Shown here: positions 5,191-6,278 of the stretch, piece by piece
Numbering within the stretch: the first letter of the stretch is position 1
Layout: each line of letters begins with the position of its first letter
Source of the DNA: an uncultured Candidatus Woesearchaeota archaeon
Lineage (GTDB): Archaea; Nanobdellota; Nanobdellia; Woesearchaeales; 21-14-0-10-32-9
Direction of reading: 5' to 3'
NCBI GenBank assembly: GCA_903891505.1
Contig: CAITEO010000043.1
Location: 1 to 6,278, forward strand
Length of the DNA: 6,278 bases
Notes under the pieces: generated by a model
Database searches by the model: none
The model's input: only the letters and a program-made list of their open reading frames with translations
Told to the model about the DNA's origin: nothing
Translations under genes and position numbers: made by a program

Positions 5191-5233
5191 ATATTTATTT
5201 GTTTTATTGACTTCTTTCTTCTTCTTTTTTTCT
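5191..5233 (+). terminator. T-rich terminator after pcm
   Basis: A pyrimidine and T-rich stretch ending in CTTCTTTTTTTCTC lies 19-60 bases after the pcm stop and before the smc promoter. It fits an archaeal T-tract terminator. Confidence 0.5.
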
Positions 5234-5247
5234 CGTGGGGTGCCCCC

Positions 5248-5261
5248 GATAAATTTAAATA
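5248..5261 (+). promoter_or_regulatory. Archaeal TATA-box promoter of smc
   Basis: GATAAATTTAAATA contains the consensus-like TATA box TTTAAATA (5254-5261) with an A-rich BRE-like stretch before it, and stands out beside the GC-rich TGCCCCC. Transcription would start near 5283, leaving a leader of about 12 bases with GAGGGT (5285-5290) before ATG 5295. This is the clearest promoter in the window. Confidence 0.6.
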
Positions 5262-5294
5262 CTATTCATCAGTCAGGGTTCTTAGAGGGTATTC

Positions 5295-6278
5295 ATGACT
5301 AGGATTTTAAGATTGGAGATGAAGGGGTTCAAGTCTTTTGCGAAGAAGACGGAGATTCCGTTTACAGATAGTTTTAATTGTATTCTAGGTCCTAATGGTT
5401 CGGGAAAATCTAATATTTTAGATGCGCTCTGTTTTGTTCTTGGAAAAGCAGGTTCGAAGGGGCTTAGAGCTGAGAAATCTGCTAATCTAATCTACAATGG
5501 TGGCAAGACGAAGACGCCTGCTAAAGAGGGAGAGGTTTCTATTTTCTTTGATAATAGTAAGAAAGTGTTCAACAATGTTGACAAGGAAATAAAAATTACT
5601 AGGATAATTAGGCAGAGCGGTCAATCAGTTTACAAAATTAATGATAAAGCTGTTACAAGAAATCAAAGTCTGGACATTCTAAGTAAGGCGAACATTAATC
5701 CTGAAGGGTATAATATAATTTTGCAAGGGGATATTGTTCGTTTGGTTGAAATGTCAAGCATAGAGCGCAGGCAAATCATAGAGGAAATTGCAGGTATTAG
5801 CATTTATGAGGATAAAAAGCAAAAAGCTCTAAGGGAACTTCAAAGAGTTGAAGAGAAGATTAACGAAGCAGACATAATTTTAGCTGAGAGAAAAGTTTAC
5901 TTGAAGGAACTTAAGTCTGATAGGGATAAAGCGATGAAGTTCAAGGATCTTGATACTAATATTAAGAGGAATAAAGCAACTCTATTAACTAAGGATATGG
6001 ACGATAGACGTGATAAAATATCGAAGCTTGACAAAGAGCTTAGTTTAGTTAAGCAAGATATAGTGAAGATTGAGAAGGAAGTCGATGCGAGACGCCATAA
6101 AATAGAGACGCTTAAGCGTGAGATTGATGCAATCAATAACGAGATTGAGCAGAAAGGAGATAAAGATCAAGTTGAACTGCACCGCGAACTTGAAAAATTA
6201 AAAGTTGACGTTGCACTAAATAAGCAGAGATCACTAAATATTTTACAGGAACTTGAGAAAATTACAAATAGAAGAAAA
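5295..6278 (+). CDS. smc: Chromosome segregation SMC ATPase, N-terminal 328 residues (cut by window end)
   Basis: SMC proteins are dimeric ATPases that organise and help segregate chromosomes, usually with ScpA/ScpB-type partners. Visible here are the start LRLEMKGFKSFAKKTEIPF, Walker A GPNGSGKSN at 32-40, the R-loop region GLRAEKSANLIYNGG near 56-70, the Q-loop IILQGDIVRLVEM with Q144, and the conserved RRQIIEEIAGISIYEDKKQK at about 158-177. A long charged heptad-type coiled coil follows from about 172 to the window edge. Hinge, second coiled coil, signature motif and Walker B must lie beyond 6278; full-length SMCs are about 1,100-1,200 residues. The GFKSF start, the EEIAGI motif and the lack of a zinc-hook region so far favour SMC over Rad50. 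ATG 5295 has GAGGGT upstream and its own TATA box. No stop interrupts the frame. Confidence 0.96.
   Translation, partial: MTRILRLEMKGFKSFAKKTEIPFTDSFNCILGPNGSGKSNILDALCFVLGKAGSKGLRAEKSANLIYNGGKTKTPAKEGEVSIFFDNSKKVFNNVDKEIKITRIIRQSGQSVYKINDKAVTRNQSLDILSKANINPEGYNIILQGDIVRLVEMSSIERRQIIEEIAGISIYEDKKQKALRELQRVEEKINEADIILAERKVYLKELKSDRDKAMKFKDLDTNIKRNKATLLTKDMDDRRDKISKLDKELSLVKQDIVKIEKEVDARRHKIETLKREIDAINNEIEQKGDKDQVELHRELEKLKVDVALNKQRSLNILQELEKITNRRK

Noticed and set aside
5237..5246. GGGGTGCCCC as a hairpin before the smc promoter
   Set aside because: The loop would be only 2 bases and the stem 4 bp, too small to form.
5108..5302. 64-codon + strand frame from the pcm end to the smc start
   Set aside because: It overlaps the conserved pcm C-terminus and runs through the T-tract and the smc TATA box. 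The product is low complexity (Phe-rich) and lacks a family.
5897..6136. 79-codon - strand frame inside smc
   Set aside because: It is antisense to the SMC coiled coil. Ser/Leu-rich shadow frames are typical opposite Lys/Glu-rich coiled coils.

Overview
The window looks like chromosomal DNA of an AT-rich archaeon, most likely a DPANN-type lineage (Woesearchaeota, Pacearchaeota or relatives). This is inference. It rests on TATA-like elements (TTTAAATA type) instead of -35/-10 boxes, purine-rich Shine-Dalgarno sites (GGGAGGT, GGGGTG), T-tract terminators, an archaeal-type SMC protein next to a protein-L-isoaspartate methyltransferase, and secreted proteins crowded with N-X-S/T glycosylation sequons. 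All convincing genes are on the + strand.

Layout. 1-93 is the 3' end of a secreted-protein gene. Its last 30 codons, stop and terminator recur almost base for base inside and after the next gene (1-163 versus 975-1137). 94-356 holds a T-rich terminator, a frameshifted small reading frame, and a dyad around a TATA-like core just before the next gene. 357-1067 and 1352-2086 are two intact tandem paralogues: Sec-type signal peptide, beta-rich body, one conserved cysteine pair, 8 sequons each, and a C-terminal YYFYVEL strand. 2157-3038 is a larger, very sequon-rich secreted protein with two apparent modules. 3039-3254 holds T-tracts, a perfect inverted repeat and a cluster of GATTTAAAT-like repeats. 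3255-4475 is a surface protein with three Ig-like modules, one C-terminal membrane anchor and a basic cytoplasmic tail. 4534-5172 is pcm (protein repair) and 5295-6278 is the N-terminal part of smc (chromosome structure), cut by the window edge.

Working model. The first four genes plausibly form a cell-surface module: small exported beta-proteins (at least three tandem paralogues), a larger exported glycoprotein, and a membrane-anchored Ig-like protein that could anchor or chaperone them. The arrangement recalls bacterial WxL-protein loci, where small secreted WxL proteins sit beside a DUF916/DUF3324 protein with a C-terminal membrane segment. The likeness is in architecture, not proven homology. 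The pcm and smc genes look like ordinary housekeeping genes. The most interesting signals are the near-identical duplicated 3' end (recent duplication or gene conversion), the module itself, a 12-bp perfect hairpin inside the third secreted gene, and a small ORF interrupted at an A-run that matches a classical slippery heptamer.
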